From Mermis nigrescens (lineage: Eukaryota; Nematoda; Enoplea; Mermithida; Mermithidae), in NCBI GenBank assembly GCA_036768485.1, contig JAVLUZ010000153.1, positions 279,251-343,250 of the forward strand: 64,000 nt of DNA, given 5' to 3'. Under the pieces are notes generated by a model. That model was given only the letters and a program-made list of their open reading frames with translations. It made no database searches and was not told the origin of the DNA. This document shows positions 44,645 through 55,095 of this stretch, one piece after another (the stretch's first letter is position 1; every line of letters starts with the position of its first letter). The position numbers and the translations under genes are program-made.

Positions 44645-45217
44645 CAAATGTATAAGAAAGTTGCTAGAAAATGACAGCCTATAGAAAAAGGAGTCCAGAA
44701 ACATGAAGAACGTAAAGAAGTTATTCTCTGTTTGTTGTCCACTAGCTAGAACAGTAATAAATCAAAAACACTTTTTTTATTGCGCAACACACGTAGCCGC
44801 GGATGTATAAACAGCCTGCAATGCATAAAAACCTTGACTGGCCAAGTTTCTCCATAGTTGGTAAAGAAACCTCGATCGAAGGTATAGATTTTCTTGCGAA
44901 AGCTTCCATGTAATATACTACTACCGATTTAAATCTGGCGCACGAAATCGCTTGAAAACTTCAGAACTTTAGGCACCAGATTTCTTCGTGATCGGACGAT
45001 AATCTATGGTCTGTTGTTTTTAAGCTTTTGTATGAAAACGGACGGTAATCAAAAGTGCTCATTACTGTAACTCTAATTTTTCTAGTACTTGACGACTATC
45101 GGGTCGGGTCACCCCGTCAGTTGTGCAATGGAGAAATCGGGTATGGCAGTAATAAGACACTTGCTTATGGCGCGATTTCATGCAGCAGTCAAAAAAATAG
45201 ACTGTAGTCCCTACTTG
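44645..45217. other. Unassigned stretch
   Basis: No gene or bounded repeat was recognised. Confidence 0.35.
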
Positions 45218-46742
45218 AAAGAAAGAAAGAAATAAATAGTTTATTGCGACAGAGACGGAATTAAAACAAAACAATACAAATTTGGTCAAATTAAAAAAAG
45301 AAAGAATCAGAGTAAATACACTGAAATGTCGTACAATGATATATATTATCAAAAACCTGCGCAAAGACTATAAAGGCGGTTTGCACTTATTTATAGTCTA
45401 AGGTAAAACTAATTTTCTCTAAACGACTGTTGAAGGAGGGAAAGTTCGGGGCATTTACAACTTCTTCTGGCAAATTATTCCAAAGAGGAGGGAGTCTATT
45501 TGCAAAACAATACATTTTCAAATTTAAGCGAGATTTAGGTATTTTTAGCTTTACCGACTTGACTGATCCAGTGATGCCATTACACACCGTGAACAACTCC
45601 TTAAATCGATGTCTATAAGACCATGGTAAATTTTATAGGCCATCGATAGATCTCGATGTAACTGAAGTGAGTCTAATTTAAGAAAATCTAATCGTTCACT
45701 ATAGCTCAAGTCGGGAAAATTTAAGACTCTTCTAGTAAAGTATCTTTGAACTCTCTCAATACTTTCCACATCTTACTTTTTGTATGGTGACCATACGTGG
45801 CCAGCAAGAAAATTCAAGGGGGGGTGCAAGATTTTTTTGAAGGTCGAAAAATGGCCTTAAAAATGGTGGTATGGCGATAAAAACACCATTTTTCGACGTT
45901 TCTCATCAAGCACTATCCATTGGCATCAAAAAATTGCGAAAAAAACGGAAAAAATTTCCAAAAATTGAATTCTGGGGGGTTATTTTGATTTCTGGGGGGG
46001 TTATTTTGGTTTCTGGGGGGGGTGCATACCCCCAAACCCCCCACGCCCAGGTGTGGTGGTGACCAAAAAGGTCGGATATACGTTTTATAAGCCATAACTA
46101 GCAGTTCAGCATCTTTAGCCTTAAATGCTCGAAAAATCAATGACATCCTAAAATATGCACTTTTAACTATATGTGCAATGTGCGGCGAAAAATCCATATA
46201 TTCGTTCAAAAGAATACCTAAATCTTTAACTTCGTTGTTTTCCAAAATATCCTCCATTCCAATCGAATATTTTTGCCTGGGGTTTTTATGACCGAAATGC
46301 AAAACGGAGCACTTAGCCAAAGATAAAGGTAATTGCCACTTTTCAGACCACTCATGAATATTTAGTAACAAATTGTTCAACAAACACGGAAAACATTTTT
46401 ACATCATCCGCAAAAAGGCACATTATCAATTTTTCATTTTTGTTCAGAAAAGCGATATCATTTATGTAAAAAAGAAACAAAAGAGGACCAAGAACGCTAC
46501 CCTGTGGAACTCCGCTAGTAACATCAGTGAGCTCAGAAAAATAATCACCAATTTTTACCTGCTGAGTTCGACCATGTAAAAAATCTGTAATCCACAATTA
46601 TAATTGTCCTTTTAGTCCGTAAAATGAAAGTTTGTGAAGGAGTTTATTATGTGAGACAGAATCAAAAGCTTTGCAGAAGTCAAAATATATAGCATCAACC
46701 GGACTTTTAGAATCGATGTGGCATATAATTTGACAAGTTAAT
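45218..46742 (-). mobile_element. Non-LTR retrotransposon fragment 1 (CR1/jockey-like reverse transcriptase), interrupted
   Basis: A 5'-truncated LINE relic on the minus strand. In order: AIYFDFCKAFDSVSHNKLL (RT block with the FxxAFD motif) near 46690; the [20 protein letters not shown] block and FADD catalytic motif (46352-46597); a thumb-like region KDLGILLNEYMDFSPHI...AYKTYIRPFWSP (to ~46060); then a MITE-1; then ESIERVQRYFTRRVLNFPDL...LDSLQLHRDL; then a C-terminus with LPPLWNNLPEEVV (45387-45596). The A2 aspartates are kept, but there are at least one stop and a frame change, and no endonuclease, so it is dead. The 3' end is at a TTTC repeat (GAAAGAAAGAAAGAAA on plus). Truncation at ~46742 is typical of incomplete target-primed reverse transcription. 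Confidence 0.9.
45792..46055 (+). mobile_element. hAT-like MITE-1, copy N, inside the LINE
   Basis: The ends are CATACGTGGCC and GCCCAGGTGTG. The flanks ATGGTGAC (45784-45791) and GTGGTGAC (46056-46063) differ at one base. The LINE frame reads Trp-Ser-Pro on both sides because the target was duplicated within those codons. Confidence 0.95.
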
Positions 46743-47134
46743 ACTTTGATAACTTTGATAACTTTATAACATTGACAAGCAATAAGGAGAAATCGGTTTT
46801 TACAGTGCCAGCGACTCCGTTAAGACACTATTTGATTATAAACAAGTGTGAAATTAATTGTACACATGTTCTACGTCTTAGTACTGTATTGCTCCTTAAT
46901 ATCGGCAGGCGTTGCCAGGTTGTCAGTTTTCCTTCCATCAGTGTTGCCTGCCAACACTGTATTTCCCCTCATTTAGGGGTTTTTGTGAACCGAAATTTCA
47001 AAATGTGGAAAAAAAAATTGTGGGCCTGGTTTACATTGTGGAAAATTTTCGTAATGCAATGCAAACATGCCTTACTTCAAGAGGGGTAAAATTCTAAAAT
47101 TTTTCGGCGCATCGCGCCGGATTGAAATTTTGAA
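46743..47134. other. Unassigned stretch with GC hairpin
   Basis: An intact hairpin (CGGCGC-ATC-GCGCCG) is at 47105-47119. 46970-47045 resembles 58370-58450 (GTGAACCGAAATTTCAAAATG), a diverged dispersed repeat. Confidence 0.4.
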
Positions 47135-47300
47135 AGTTTGAAAGTTTATTGCAACAGCGAAAATACGTCAACAGAAACTTAAGCGAAGAGAAAAATGTAC
47201 AGTCGGGAAAAATGCAGAATACAGAATAAAAGACATTAAAGCAATAATACAAATACAGCTCGTATCAAGAAGGAACAGGTATTGCTGTGCCAGGTCAGGC
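47135..47300 (-). repeat. Probable LINE 3' end fragment
   Basis: GAAAGTTTATTGCAACAGCG on plus parallels the 3' border of LINE fragment 1 (AATAGTTTATTGCGACAGAG at about 45235). Confidence 0.4.
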
Positions 47301-47457
47301 ATTGGTATAGCTGGTTTACATATGTATTAAGATAGCCACGTTACAAGTACGTATACAACAAGTAGTATCCGGTGAAAGCTGCCACCTAACTGGTTCGAAA
47401 TGAGTCGTCGAAAACAAATAAGGCAGTGCTCGGATTGTTTCTGTAGATTCATGTGAC

Positions 47458-47600
47458 TGACCAAATTGTTGGTGCCAGCGTTTAAAATAAGCCTAAGTAA
47501 TGGGATACGACTCGCGTTGCTCGCTTCGCTCGCTCCGCTCGCCGCATCCCATTACTCAAGCTTATTTGAAACGCTGGCACCAACATTTTGGTCAGTCCAT
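47458..47600. repeat. Near-perfect foldback (hairpin) element
   Basis: The left arm CTGACCAAATTGTTGGTGCC continues through AGCGTTTAAAATAAGCC and AGTAATGGGATACG. The right arm is its inverse, with about six differences in ~58 bp. The loop is a GCTCGCTTCGCTCGCTCCGC run. Confidence 0.9.
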
Positions 47601-48237
47601 GATACTAAGCCTAAGCCTAATATTAGTGATCGACCGGGACGACTTTTTTGGCCGGGGCCGGGGCCCGGCTTCGGCGAATACAAAAAACACTGTTTTGTAC
47701 CTGCAAATTTTTGTACAGTAACGATTTCAGTGTGGTAGAACATAGTTTTTTGACCTTTAGTAGTGTATTTGGCTAATTTTTGGGTTTCTGAATATTTGAC
47801 ATTTTTCCATTTTTCCATTTCCATATTAAAAACTGTAAAAATGTACAAAATTCCAAAAATTTTTCAGCATTTCCCTCCGATTGAAAAATTGTCTGTCCTA
47901 CATATCTTTAAAATGGCAAAATTTGTATTTAGAATGAAAAAATGTCGAATTTTTAGGCGCCACGAGCCCTTTTGAGACAATTTCAGTAATTTTTGGCGTT
48001 AGAAACCCATAAATTAGCTAAAATATACAATCAAAAGTCAAAATACCCTGTTTTACCACACTAAAATCGCCACTGTACCATATTATAGTAACCAAAGATT
48101 TGTGTGTACAAAATGTACAAAGACTTTTGGGGACCATCTTTGTTCATGTCATGTATATACAAAGGTACATTGTACAAAAAACACTGTCACATACTGATAG
48201 TATGCGAAAATGTGTATGTTTAAAAATATATTTACAT

Positions 48238-49278
48238 TAGAGATGTGCCGGGGCCGGGGCCGGGGCCGGGCCTGGCCGGGGCCTGTACAAAACATATACC
48301 CTATACTTACTAAGCTATACCAAGCATCCACATTATTCCTATACTGACCTAACATCTTAGTATTACTATTGTAAGCAATTACATATTGCTTCAATAAATT
48401 AAAGACTTGAAAATAAGCAGATAAAAGAGAAGTAAACAAAAAAATAATAAATAATTGTGAATATAGCTCTTGGGCATAGAAAACAATAAGCTAAGCTGAA
48501 CAGAATATGACTTTTCTATGGTATTTATGCTGATTCGATGAAAGAAATAGATGAGCAAAACAGTACAATACAAAAGATTACGATTACATTGCACGAGAAA
48601 TAAGTAACCCAGAGATTAACTACACGCTTGAAAAACTTATCTCTAGAATATCAACAAAATCATAGGGGCGAAAAATGCTTGTACGACGAAAAATCGTTTA
48701 CCAAGATTAGGGAACATGCATAATCAAATTGAAATAATATTTAAAAAATTAATTGAAAACCACACAAAAATGAAGACATTTGCTCTATTATTTGGCGCAC
48801 AGCACCCGAAATTAGTGAAAAATCGCATATATTAAAGCAAACGAATTCTATCTGGATGATAAAATAAGTTGCCGTACCCTAGCATTTTTTCAAGGTACAT
48901 AAGTACATACATCGATTTATAAAACAATTTTACAGACACTGGTGAAAGTCCCTTGCATTTTAAACTTTATTGTCGAAGAATTATCGGTCAAACGTGCTTA
49001 TTTTCGCAATAAAAATTGTAAATTGAGCTAAGCTATTCAAGAATGTATCGAATTGTTTCAATGCTCACTCAAATCTTGATTATTAGATTACCTGAAGCGA
49101 AACACAACAGTAGCCTAAGCTTAATTTTAACGAAATTCAGCTTATTTTTGCGAATAAATAAATATTATGTTGCGTAATTCGGCAAAAAAGATTAATTTTG
49201 TCCGATTTTCATTAATTTTTCATCGTTTTTACAGGCCCCGGCCCCGGCCCGGGCCGGGCCGGGCCTGGCACATCTCTA
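48238..49278. mobile_element. hAT-like element (TAGAGATGTGCC ends), nested
   Basis: The left end TAGAGATGTGCCGGGGCCGG and inverse right end TAGAGATGTGCCAGGCCCGG match. A perfect 8-bp duplication ATTTACAT is at 48230-48237 and 49279-49286. At 1041 bp with no long frame it is non-autonomous. Confidence 0.95.
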
Positions 49279-50941
49279 ATTTACATAATATAGCTACAAA
49301 AATTTGCTAGCTCATACCAAAGACCTTTTCGGATCTTTGTACAAGCACAAGAAGCTCGTACAACGAAATAGAGTCGGGTAATAATAGTCCACCACTTAAT
49401 TTTCTGGTCCTCCAATTTGGGATTTCACCCCTCCCTCAACTCTGGACCTTAGGAAACTATTTGAGACATATTTAGTTTATCGAATCGGACGCAATTCTGC
49501 AGCATAGTTTACATTCGCCTATAATTAATCTCCATCCTGATAACTATTACACAAGAAACGCGTTTTAAAGCACGCGGTTCCCATTTAATTAAATGTAAAA
49601 GTGTCTTTTGTAAAAATACTTTGTTGAAAACGTACAATTTCCAGCTAGAAATAGAACGTATTTGTCAATTTTAAATCTTTTAGCCATAGCTAGGAATGAA
49701 TGAGTTAAAAGTAGCATTTAGTTTAAATAACTTAAATGGAGGAATCGAAAACATGCAGATTTTCCTGAACATTTATCCAGTAAAAGCTCACTTATACATA
49801 GTAACAAAGTTATAACAAGGACTAAGTAAGTATACATATGGTCTAATCAGTGATCGGACCGAGGCCTCGGCCTCGGCCTCGGCCTCGGCAAGCCTCGGCG
49901 TTTTTTGGAGCCTCGGCCTCGGCGCCGAGGGTGAAGCTGAAAAGTGCCGAGGCGCCGAGGGTTAAAATCAAATTTGAATAAGTTTAATATATCCGTTAAA
50001 TATTAACTATTTAGAATGCATCTGTAGTACACAGGCTGTTTCTTACCTATTGGCTTTTCTTATGGTTTTAGGCGCGTACCCAGTTACACTAAGTTACATA
50101 CAGCAAAGTACCAATTGATATTCATATGATGACTAAGTTTTATTTATCATGCTCGCTACATGGATCGGAAAGTACAGTGCAGAGGAAATAATCGTAATAT
50201 TAAACACTTTATCTGACTAAAATAAATGTTTATATGTTTATTGTCGTTAGCCAGAATTCTGATTTTAATCTGATGAAGCAGATAATTCATCATCAAATCT
50301 AGATCATCTGAATCAGAGTTAGCCTCATCCATTTCGCCTTGTTGTGCTATCGCGTCATCGTTAATCAGATTCTTTAAAGTCACACTATTATAACCAACTG
50401 CTTTGAGATTATGCTTTACAAGAAGGAGTTTTTGAACATTTGTCTGTCATTCATTCACTACAGCTTTTCTATTCTTCCACCGCATTGTCATGAATTATTT
50501 TTATGTTAGAGGTTTTGTGTGTCAGTATCACTGATTAAGTATCCTACCGACCTTCCTGCATAGCATATAGTTCCTATTTTAACCCTAACGTAGAGCTCAG
50601 GCTTGTATACAGGGGGATTGGGGAAAAGTGCCCCTTTCGAAATAAAATGTGAGAATAATCGCGAAAGACTTTTCACGCTTCGCGTTGAATTTCACAATGA
50701 TAATTTGTACAACCAAAAGCATCTTTTCGCTACATGGATCGGAAAGTACAGTCGCTACATGCAGAGGCGGATTTAAGGGGGCCGCCACTCCCCATTGGCC
50801 AAAATATTTGGCGAGATAAAGAATGGATATGCAATTTGCAATGATTTTTGGTCGTCAGTGACCATAATTTCTCTAATTTTTCCGGCGCTACGCGCCGGAT
50901 GATACCTATTAATGACATTTATTTACTTTCTTGGCGACCTG

Positions 50942-51507
50942 GGCCCGGTTTCACCATAAGTTTACGACTCCTAAGAGTCCTACGAGTCCCGTTTTACAAG
51001 AAAATCGGGTTTTACCATCTTTTTACGAGTTACGAATTACGACTATGAGTTACGAGTAACGAGCAATGGGTTAAGAGTTCGTATTACGAGGGTTTCACCA
51101 GTTTCCGTAGGACTCATAAAAACTCATTTTTTATGAGTACTTTTTGGACCTTTTTACGAGTACTCGTAATAAAATGTATATCTTTTCTGTTGCGTATGAC
51201 ATTCTTCGTTAGTCATTGTCTCTGTTTTAAAGAGCATTATTATGTAATTAATTGCAGATTTTATGCCGCTCGATAGAAAAACATAGAAAGTGTTAAGAAA
51301 TGTTCGGGATTTGGTCAACAAGAATTAATAAGCTTCTCAGAAAATTTATAACTTTAGATAAAAACGAAAATAATAATATTAGTAATAATAATAATGATGA
51401 TAATAACAATAATAATAATAAAAATAATAATAATACTAATAATAAGAATATTACAATACTAATAATAATAATTATTATTATTATTATAATACTAATACTA
51501 ATAATAA

Positions 51508-51562
<55 letters not shown>

Positions 51563-52353
51563 TATAATTTATAAACGGAATTAATTAAATCAGATTCAGA
51601 GACGTTATGAAGCTAAAGTATATCACAGCGTATTATTTCAATTTTCAAATTTAACAAATCATTCTTAGTTGATATACGTACATAAAATATGCAGTCGGCT
51701 CTTTTCCGAAGGAAGTGCGATGAAATTCTAATTTTCAGAAATCTAATCAAACATGTCTGATTTCCGCAATTCATGAAAAAATGTCTAAGTGATTGTAATA
51801 TTTTTCATAAAAAAGCTGTGAACATTACTAACAAGGGCTAAAGAAATAAAATTTCAAATTACTACTCAAGAATGCAGCTTAAGAATCGAATTTTATGGGA
51901 TTTCTCTAAAACATTTTTTGAAAAATATATTATTTTTTAATGCTAATCTTCTTACCCTTTACATGTGCTGCCAGTATATGTATTATGTAGGTGTGTGCAC
52001 GAAAGTGAAACAAATTGAGAAAAAACAAATCAGAAAACTATTAAACGCACTAGTCTGCCACTTCTTTATGAGTCCTATGGACCTCTTTTTGATCTGTGAT
52101 AATATTACAAAATTTTCGAATCTTTTCACTCGTAACATTCGATCGTAATATCTGGTGAAAACGCCCAGCCGTTATTCGTGAAAAAACACTCGTAAAAAGT
52201 ATTCGTAGAACTCGTAACTCGTAGAACTCGTAACTCGTAGGCCCGTGGCTAGTGAATCTCAGTTTTTGGTGAAACGGAAATTTGTAGCACTTCGTAGCCC
52301 AGTACTCGTGAAACCGTCACTCGTAACTCGTAGCTTTGTCGTGAAACCGGGCC
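50942..52353. mobile_element. PIF/Harbinger-like element (GGCCCGGTTTCAC ends), innermost
   Basis: The left end GGCCCGGTTTCACCATAAG and inverse right end GGCCCGGTTTCACGACAAAG are inverted. CTG flanks both sides (50939-50941, 52354-52356). Subterminal TACGAGTTACGA / TCGTAACTCGTA repeats occupy 50960-51075 and 52195-52330. The interior is mostly microsatellite and AT-rich sequence; no transposase. Confidence 0.8.
51370..51572. repeat. (AAT)n/(ATT)n microsatellite
   Basis: About 200 bp of AAT then ATT units, able to fold back. The Asn/Ile ORFs across it are artefacts. Confidence 0.97.
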
Positions 52354-53514
52354 CTGGAAGCCCTTTTCTGTTCATGTACGTTTCAAAACAATTTTAACAG
52401 CTGAAACAGCTATTTTTGCATAGTTTTCTTCTATTTTCAATAAAAAAATTTCAATGTTTCGCATCAAATGCTATAAATACAGGAAATCAAGCAGTAAATC
52501 ACGCTTCTAGACGTCTATCCGCCTTAATTTTGCAAATTTTTCGGCGCTTTGTGCCAGATTTTTGTTAAAGTCTTAGAAATTTAATGATTTTTTCGCACAA
52601 AATTGTCGAAAATTCTAAAATTTTAAGAAAAACATAACTTCAAAAGCGATTTTATGTAAAAGTATACAATGTAAAACACCGAAAAATGCTATTTTGCGCG
52701 TTAAGGGCAAAATTTTGGACCTGTTTTTGACTTTTTTGGAAAAGTTTGTATACTGCCCCCTTCCGCTACTGGATGGATCAGAAAGTACAGTAATTCTCGC
52801 ATTCGTCTGCTACCATAAAACATTCAAAAACTCTTTTTTGTAAAGCACAATCTCAAAGCAGTTGGTTAGAATAGTGTGACTTTAAAGAATCTGATAAAGG
52901 CTGACGACGACGATAACGCGATAGCACAACAAGGCGAAATAGATGAGGCTAACTTTGATTCAGATGATCTAGATTTTGATGATGAATTATCTGCTTCATC
53001 AGACTGAAATAAAAATTCTGGCTTACACCAATAAACATTTGTTTTAGTTCGATAAAGTGTTAAATATTATGATTATTCTCTAGCTCTATACAAAATATTC
53101 TAAGAGTACTATTTATGGGTATAGGTATATAAGCTTGACCCTCGGCATTACCCTCGGCTCGGCCTCGGCCTCGGCCGAGGCAAGGATTTTAAGTCGCCGC
53201 GGCCTCGGCCGAGGCCGAGGGTCCAAAAAGTACCCTCGGTCCGATCACTGGGTCTAATCAGTACAGTTCTCAAAATTAACACTTGCTCATTGATAAATAA
53301 GTGCCAGTATCACAGTCTGTACAAAATACGAATTACACTAAATTTTTCCCCGGCCGGCCCCGGCCATTTTTTGACCTTGCCCCGCCGTGGCCGGGGATGC
53401 TGTAAAGTGGCCGGGGATGCTGAAAAATGGCCGGGGATTGCCGGGGCCGGGGCCCCAGTCAATCACTACCTAATATGCAGGTAAACCAATGCAAAACATT
53501 ACGAATACCTTGCG

Positions 53515-53690
53515 ATCTTTTTCGAAATGAATCAGCGTTAGTTGATTGGTTAAGGTTCTGGGCTTCGAAGCAAGAGGTCCACGTTTCGAATCTTGTTGGC
53601 AGCGACTTTCTTCCGCTTCATCAGATGCTACGAAGTGCATACATACGCCTTTACAATATGACTATATAATACACACGAATGTCCAAGATC
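53515..53690 (+). repeat. tRNA-derived SINE, second copy
   Basis: GTTGATTGGTTAAGG (A-box region), GGCTTCGAAGCAAGAGGTCC (anticodon arm and variable part) and GTTTCGAATC (B box), then a body with GCATACATACGCCT as in the 11003 copy. Confidence 0.6.
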
Positions 53691-54134
53691 ATAAAGGCAG
53701 TGGTCTAACTTATGATAAGGTTTATTCTCCATAGTTCATTTTTAGATTTTATAACTTTAGCCTAAACATATTACTACTGGAAGCGTTTACCACTGATTCA
53801 GGGAGCATATTCCAAACATTTATTATTCTGTGACTGAAAAATTATTTTTTCAAGTTAGATTATAAAGCAGTGACTTTTAATTTTTTATGTGTTGGTGGAA
53901 TTAGTGTTGTTGTCTGATAATGTGAAGAAGTCATTTACATTAACATCAACTGCTGAATGAAACATTTTGTATACCATAGTTAAATCGTACAAAAACCTAT
54001 TTTCTAGATATTATAGATTCAATACCTGAAGTCAATCCGGTATATACTTGTGCATTATCCCCCCCGTCGAATTTTTTCTATCTTTTTTAACATTAGGGTA
54101 TATACAGGGTGAATTTTTTCCATCTTTTTTTAAC

Positions 54135-54250
54135 TCCAGGGTTCTCACACGAGTTTTCACGAGACAGAAATACACTTTCAGGTGACAGGTTTCGACCCTC
54201 CGACCTATCACTCTATAGCGCAACATGTTACCAATCGGCTAAGCCACCTT
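54135..54250 (-). repeat. tRNA-headed SINE
   Basis: On minus: GGTGGCTTAGCCGATTGGTA (A box), GATAGGTCGGAGGGTCGAAACC (B box GGTCGAAACC), then a short body. The two boxes are about 35 bp apart. The A box is the best preserved of the SINE set. Confidence 0.6.
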
Positions 54251-54291
54251 CTCATTAGAAATAAAAACGAAGTAATGAGGGAATGGTACTT

Positions 54292-54412
54292 AGCATCTAT
54301 ACATCGACCTAATCATCTATACGTCGACCTAAGCATCTATACATTGACCTAAGCATCTATACATCGACCTAAGCATCTATACATACATTGACCTAAGCGG
54401 GAGCGACTCGAC
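54292..54412 (+). repeat. Minisatellite, 20-bp unit, ~5 copies
   Basis: The unit is ATCTATACATCGACCTAAGC with single-base variants. The last unit leads into GACCTAAGCGGGAGCGACT, the inverse of the 11391 minisatellite core. Confidence 0.9.
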
Positions 54413-54681
54413 CTAAGCAGCTTAAAAACACCTTTTCAGATATACTAAGCCTAAGCCTAAGTATATTGGAAGCAAAAACTTACATTTTCCTATATCTTAT
54501 CAAGTAAATTATTGCAAAAGTTGATTATGAATCTGAAAAGAATGAAAAAAATGACAAAAAAATACAAAAAAATTTAAAAAACTGAAGAAAATCAAGGATT
54601 ATATCATATGATAGATATATCATAATGGTGTAATGCTGTATATAACATAATGTTAAAAAAGATAGAAAAATTCGACGGGGG

Positions 54682-55095
54682 CACACATGCACATAGGGGG
54701 TGAGGGGGTATTACCCCCCTGAGGGGTCAGCTAGACCGGTACTGTCCGGCGATTTTGAGCAAACAGGTCTTGTTCTGCATCATTTTTGTCATCAAAATCA
54801 GTAAAAATGTCAAAATTTTTCCGGCGCTTCGCGCCTGAGTAGTACTTTTAAGTACTTTAACTCAAAAAGCGCCCAAAATTGATAAATTTTTGCATTTTTT
54901 AGTGTTAAAAGTGCTATAATGCAGTCAAAATGGACTAAAAATGCTTTTAAAATGTGTTATTAATACGAAAAAACGTTTTATAGGCTATTTTGACCATTTT
55001 GATCATTAAAACAGCAAAAAAATCGTAAACGTTAAATTTACTGTTTCAGATTTTTGGCATTTCACCCCCTGCCGACCCTGACCTTGTGCACCTAT
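54682..55095. mobile_element. hAT-like MITE-5, nested in the MITE inside LINE 2
   Basis: The left end CACACATGCACATAGGGGG and inverse right end CATAGGTGCACAAGG. GACGGGGG lies on the left (54674-54681) and again from 55096. G-run length makes the exact duplication uncertain by one base. An intact GC hairpin is at 54821-54835. Confidence 0.75.

Larger units (their letters stand above)
49848..53250. mobile_element. hAT foldback element (CAGTGATCGGACCGAGG ends) with transposase C-terminus in both arms, nested
   Basis: The ends CAGTGATCGGACCGAGGC and inverse CAGTGATCGGACCGAGGG are 17-bp terminal repeats leading into GCCTCG tracts. A perfect 8-bp duplication GGTCTAAT is at 49840-49847 and 53251-53258. 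The left arm (50150-50440, minus) and right arm (52770-53010, plus) encode the same protein tail: NSVTLKNLI, then DDAIAQQGE(M/I)DEAN and DSDDLDFDDELSASSD before a stop. By position this is probably the acidic end of the lost transposase. A Harbinger-like element is inserted at 50942-52353. Confidence 0.9.
47624..53468. mobile_element. hAT-like element (TAGTGATYGACYGGG ends), outermost of a nest
   Basis: The left end TAGTGATCGACCGGGACGAC and inverse right end TAGTGATTGACTGGGGCCCC are terminal inverted repeats followed by GGCCGGGGCCGGGG tracts. A perfect 8-bp duplication CCTAATAT is at 47616-47623 and 53469-53476. Removing the two nested hATs leaves about 1.4 kb: 47624-48229, 49287-49839 and 53259-53468. 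The own sequence includes repeat-B body (47690-48185) and no recognisable transposase. Confidence 0.88.

Noticed and set aside
44240..44742. Arg-Tyr-rich and Asp-Phe-rich ORFs on both strands
   Set aside because: They are translations of the 31-bp palindromic array; the same peptide period appears on both strands.
46900..46960. GTTGCCAGG...GTGTTGCC as another copy of the 13553 hAT ends
   Set aside because: The two motifs are 40 bp apart with no flanking duplication and only short similarity.
47605..47623. CTAAGCCTAAGCCTAA as telomeric repeat
   Set aside because: Only two to three units of a hexamer, not the insect TTAGG pentamer, and it is used as a transposon target.
51293..51584. Asn-rich and Ile-rich ORFs
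   Set aside because: Translation of the (AAT)n/(ATT)n microsatellite.
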